The notes beneath the pieces were generated by a model, which ran no database searches, was not told the origin of the DNA, and worked only from the letters and a program-made list of their open reading frames with translations. The translations under genes were made by a program, and so were the position numbers. From contig NC_016791.1 of the NCBI RefSeq assembly GCF_000244875.1, forward strand, positions 3,539,001 to 3,603,000: a stretch of 64,000 nucleotides of DNA, given 5' to 3'. This document shows, piece after piece, positions 61,480 through 64,000 of the stretch; within the stretch, counting starts at the first letter, position 1, and every line of letters starts with the position of its first letter. The DNA comes from Clostridium sp. BNL1100. GTDB taxonomy: Bacteria; Bacillota; Clostridia; Acetivibrionales; DSM-1351.

Positions 61480-62328
61480 TTGATAAATAAAACTTTATTT
61501 CAGTGTCCTAATTGTAAAAAACCTTTAAATAAAGGGCAAAAACAATACTTTTGTCCAAACGGACACAGTTTTGATATAGCAAAACAAGGTTATGTAAATC
61601 TTCTTCTTTCAAGTCATATTGGGACAGGCAAACCCGGAGACAGTAAGGAAATGATTAAAAGTCGCAGAGAATTTCTTGACAAAGGTTATTATCAGGAGTT
61701 TTCTGATACCCTTAATAATATGGTCGTTGAAACACTGAAAGCTGAACATTCTGAAAATATCAGTATTTTTGATGCAGGTTGCGGTGAAGGCTACTATATC
61801 AGCAGATTGAGGCAAAAATTCTCTTATTTTAATAATACAAAGAATTTGGACATGTACGGTATAGACGTGTCTAAATCTGCTATACAATATGCTGCTGGAC
61901 GTGACAAGGATATACATTTTGCGGTTGCAAGCAGTTACCATGTACCCATACTAAACAATTCCGTTGATTGCATTTTATGTATCTTCGCCCCCAGAGATGA
62001 ACAGGAGTTCAAGCGTATTTTAAAACCTTCCGGGAAGCTGTTAGTAGCTGCACCCGGCCCCAGACACCTGTATAGTCTAAGGAAATTTATCTATGATAGT
62101 CCGGACACAATAGGTCAGAAGGGTACCGTGGAAGAAGGCTTTAGTCTTCTGGAACATAAAATCGTGTCTTACTCAATCACTATCAACGACAAAGAGGACA
62201 TTTACAACCTGTTCAATATGACTCCTTACAGCCGGCACGCTGATTCTGAGACTGAAAATAAACTCAAAACCACCGAAGAATTCAGTACGGAAGTAGAAAT
62301 TAATATAAGAGTGTACCATAAAGCTTAA
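61480..62328 (+). CDS. 23S rRNA (guanine-N1)-methyltransferase, RlmA type
   Basis: A 282-residue methyltransferase. The N-terminal zinc-binding motif is FQCPNCKKPLN with CPNGHSFD, followed by KQGYVNLL, all typical of RlmA(I)/RlmA(II). The SAM-binding fold has IFDAGCGEGYYISRL near residue 100 and LCIFAPRDEQEFKRIL. RlmA enzymes methylate G745 or G748 in helix 35 of 23S rRNA; which one is not decided here, and RlmA(II) versions can affect tylosin susceptibility. The TTG start at 61480-61482 follows ACGGAGG; no ATG is nearby. It is 66 nt downstream of the kinase gene. Confidence 0.92.
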   Translation: MINKTLFQCPNCKKPLNKGQKQYFCPNGHSFDIAKQGYVNLLLSSHIGTGKPGDSKEMIKSRREFLDKGYYQEFSDTLNNMVVETLKAEHSENISIFDAGCGEGYYISRLRQKFSYFNNTKNLDMYGIDVSKSAIQYAAGRDKDIHFAVASSYHVPILNNSVDCILCIFAPRDEQEFKRILKPSGKLLVAAPGPRHLYSLRKFIYDSPDTIGQKGTVEEGFSLLEHKIVSYSITINDKEDIYNLFNMTPYSRHADSETENKLKTTEEFSTEVEINIRVYHKA

Positions 62329-62346
62329 ATACGAAATATACCCAAT

Positions 62347-62383
62347 AGAAGGCTTCTTATAATGAAAAATTCAGAAGCCTTCT
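62347..62383. terminator. Hairpin between convergent RlmA-type and chemoreceptor genes
   Basis: AGAAGGCTTCT (62347-62357) pairs perfectly over 11 bp with AGAAGCCTTCT (62373-62383), with a 15-nt loop. It lies between the two converging stops. T runs on both sides are poor, so it may be a weak bidirectional terminator. Confidence 0.6.
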
Positions 62384-62394
62384 ATGCGTTTATA

Positions 62395-64000
62395 TTATTT
62401 TATTAATGCTGAAAAATTTCTTTTGTTTATTTCATAGGTTCCTGCATCCTCAAATTTAGGTACTTGTCTTCCTAATGTAAGGTCATTCAACCTTCTTATT
62501 GCAAGCTCTCCCCATATTTTTTGCCTCTGTACTACTATGGAATGAGCTTTGCCGGATTTCAGCAGTCTTACGGATTCTTCACTATTATCAAAGCCTACTA
62601 TCTTTGCGCTTACATTGACTTTTTGTGTCAGTTTTTCAAGAACCTCTGCTCCTTGGAAATCAACATAGACAATACAGTCTATATTCTCATTTTGAGCCAG
62701 TATTTCTTCCAAGCCTTCTATTCTTTCATGAAGCTGCCCTCTGTCTACTATTCTTACAATCTTAATGTCAGGGTATTTTTCAATAGCTTTTCTAATGCCT
62801 TTTATTCTCTCGGCCATATTTTCAAAAGTGGAGGAAGCTGTAGAGATTACTATGTTTCCTTTTCCGTTGAGGCATTTTATTAAACTTTCCCCCAGGTTTA
62901 ATCCGGCAGAGAAGTTATCTGTGCCGATAAGTTCACTGATTCCGCAGTCAGCCAGATAATTGTCTATATTTACGATCTTTATACCTTTTTCAATAGCTTT
63001 TTTAACCGCTTCCCTAACCTCCGGAGAATCTATGGGTATAAGTGCTATACCTGAAACACCTTTTTCTATACACTCTTCAATTAAACCCGCTTGAATATTG
63101 GGCCCCCATTGTTTTGGATTCATCTGTATTATATCTACTCCAAGTTTCTTACCTATTTCATCAGCACCTTTTAAGGTATCTGCGAAAAATGGTATATCCA
63201 AAATAGAAATAATGGCAAAGGTTTTCCTTGTTTTTTCTTTTTTATCAAATATGTATTTGGTTAATTTGTTGTCCAAACCTTCCACTACATTTTTCAAATC
63301 TGCTGAAAGGCCCATGAGTACGTCTGCAGAATTGTTCCGGCTATACATGAGTGATGTTATTTCCTCTGATGATGCAGCTGTCTCTGCGGCAACAACTGAT
63401 ATATTCTCTATTGAATCTGCCAGAATAGTTTTAAAACTATCCAGCTTGTCCATACCTTTTACAACATTATTAAGCTGTAGAAACAATTCATCAGATGCTT
63501 CTGATATACTGCTGAAAGCCTCATTGGTTTGATTAACAGCACCTATCTGATACATGATTGTTTGTGTTATGGTGTTTATTTTCTCCGTTGTATTTCCAAC
63601 CTTTTCCTGAACACCTGCTATTGTCTTAGCTATATTATTAGCTGCCTCAATACTCTTTTCTGCAAGTTTCTTAATTTCACCGGCCACTACGGAAAAACCT
63701 TTTCCTGCCTCTCCTGCTCTTGCCGCTTCTATACTGGCGTTCAATGATAATAGATTGGTCTGGTTTGCTATGGCAGTTATGATTTCAGTTATTCTGGTAA
63801 TGTCCTGAGCCATAAAGCTTAATTCCTCTATACTTTTATTTATATCAGCAACATTGGTTTCTGAAAGTTTACTCTTATCCAGCAGTTCTGAGATACTTTT
63901 TTTACCTGAATTAGTCATACTCTGTACAAGCTCTGCCTTAGCTGACATCTGTTCAGTTGATATTGAAACCACTTCAACCTGGTTAACCATTTCTACAGAC
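62395..64000 (-). CDS. Chemoreceptor signalling domain fused to a PBP1-like sugar-binding domain, 5' end outside the window
   Basis: The frame is open to the right edge with no stop upstream of the Met at 63988-63990, so the gene continues. The visible 535 codons begin with an MCP signalling hairpin; its tip reads [43 protein letters not shown], split here as [20 protein letters not shown] and the conserved tail [11 protein letters not shown]. After about 250 residues a ribose-binding-protein-like domain follows ([20 protein letters not shown], then [11 protein letters not shown] and [17 protein letters not shown]). No membrane segment separates the two, so the sugar-binding-like domain would be cytoplasmic and C-terminal, the reverse of the usual periplasmic arrangement. 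It probably feeds CheA. Confidence 0.9.
   Translation of the reverse strand, partial: SVEMVNQVEVVSISTEQMSAKAELVQSMTNSGKKSISELLDKSKLSETNVADINKSIEELSFMAQDITRITEIITAIANQTNLLSLNASIEAARAGEAGKGFSVVAGEIKKLAEKSIEAANNIAKTIAGVQEKVGNTTEKINTITQTIMYQIGAVNQTNEAFSSISEASDELFLQLNNVVKGMDKLDSFKTILADSIENISVVAAETAASSEEITSLMYSRNNSADVLMGLSADLKNVVEGLDNKLTKYIFDKKEKTRKTFAIISILDIPFFADTLKGADEIGKKLGVDIIQMNPKQWGPNIQAGLIEECIEKGVSGIALIPIDSPEVREAVKKAIEKGIKIVNIDNYLADCGISELIGTDNFSAGLNLGESLIKCLNGKGNIVISTASSTFENMAERIKGIRKAIEKYPDIKIVRIVDRGQLHERIEGLEEILAQNENIDCIVYVDFQGAEVLEKLTQKVNVSAKIVGFDNSEESVRLLKSGKAHSIVVQRQKIWGELAIRRLNDLTLGRQVPKFEDAGTYEINKRNFSALIK

Overview
The window looks like a chromosome segment of a mesophilic, cellulosome-producing clostridium of the Ruminiclostridium (Clostridium cellulolyticum/papyrosolvens) type. 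The evidence is low GC, strong AGGAGG-type ribosome binding sites, a secreted beta-helix/CBM6 protein ending in a type I dockerin, an intracellular GH43 enzyme, a Cthe_2159-type carbohydrate-binding lipoprotein, and otherwise typical clostridial families. The species is inferred. No tRNA, rRNA, CRISPR array or insertion sequence was seen.

Region 1 (1-12,584, all minus strand) is the most unusual part. One tightly packed operon, with gaps of a few bases and several overlaps, encodes seven radical SAM proteins: one with a B12-binding-like N-terminus, three tandem paralogues, two SPASM-like relatives and one more. It also encodes two paralogous GT-B-like proteins, two paralogous helical-repeat proteins, a 109-residue acidic cysteine-free protein whose N-terminal half resembles Os1348/NHLP-type RiPP leader regions, and an unrecognised protein running off the left edge. 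I read it as a candidate peptide-modification (RiPP) system of a type I do not recognise.

Region 2 (12,754-18,520, minus) is a probable five-gene operon with its own promoter and terminator: an EF-G/TetM-like ribosomal-protection GTPase fused to a YacP/Rae1-type NYN nuclease, a tRNA-dihydrouridine synthase, a protein with a proteasome-like N-terminus, a membrane-anchored unknown and a nitroreductase.

Region 3 (18,584-27,500, minus) is accessory: a possible 28-residue ORF, a protein built from two copies of one unit, a seven-repeat RCC1-like protein, a DUF4157 polymorphic toxin with a C-terminal nuclease and an adjacent immunity candidate, then a MerR regulator and an MFS transporter.

Region 4 (27,467-36,655, minus) is an operon for an alpha/beta hydrolase, a complete oligopeptide ABC importer, a CapA-type metallophosphatase and a LacI regulator. 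Two LacI-type operators lie exactly 42 bp apart at its promoter.

Region 5 (36,815-53,216) holds a VOC protein, the dockerin protein, an AIM24 protein, PdxA, two convergent YtrA-type GntR/ABC cassettes, a zinc phospholipase C-like protein overlapping glycerate kinase tail to tail, phosphofructokinase, phosphatidylserine decarboxylase and GH43.

Region 6 (53,311-64,000) holds a secreted Ig-like/LRR/transglutaminase-like protein, then the Cthe_2159 lipoprotein, DUF4956 and VTC genes. These are divergent from a two-component system, and the shared intergenic region carries mirrored TTTAAG direct repeats. An RlmA-type methyltransferase follows, then a chemoreceptor signalling domain fused to a sugar-binding-protein-like domain, cut by the right edge.
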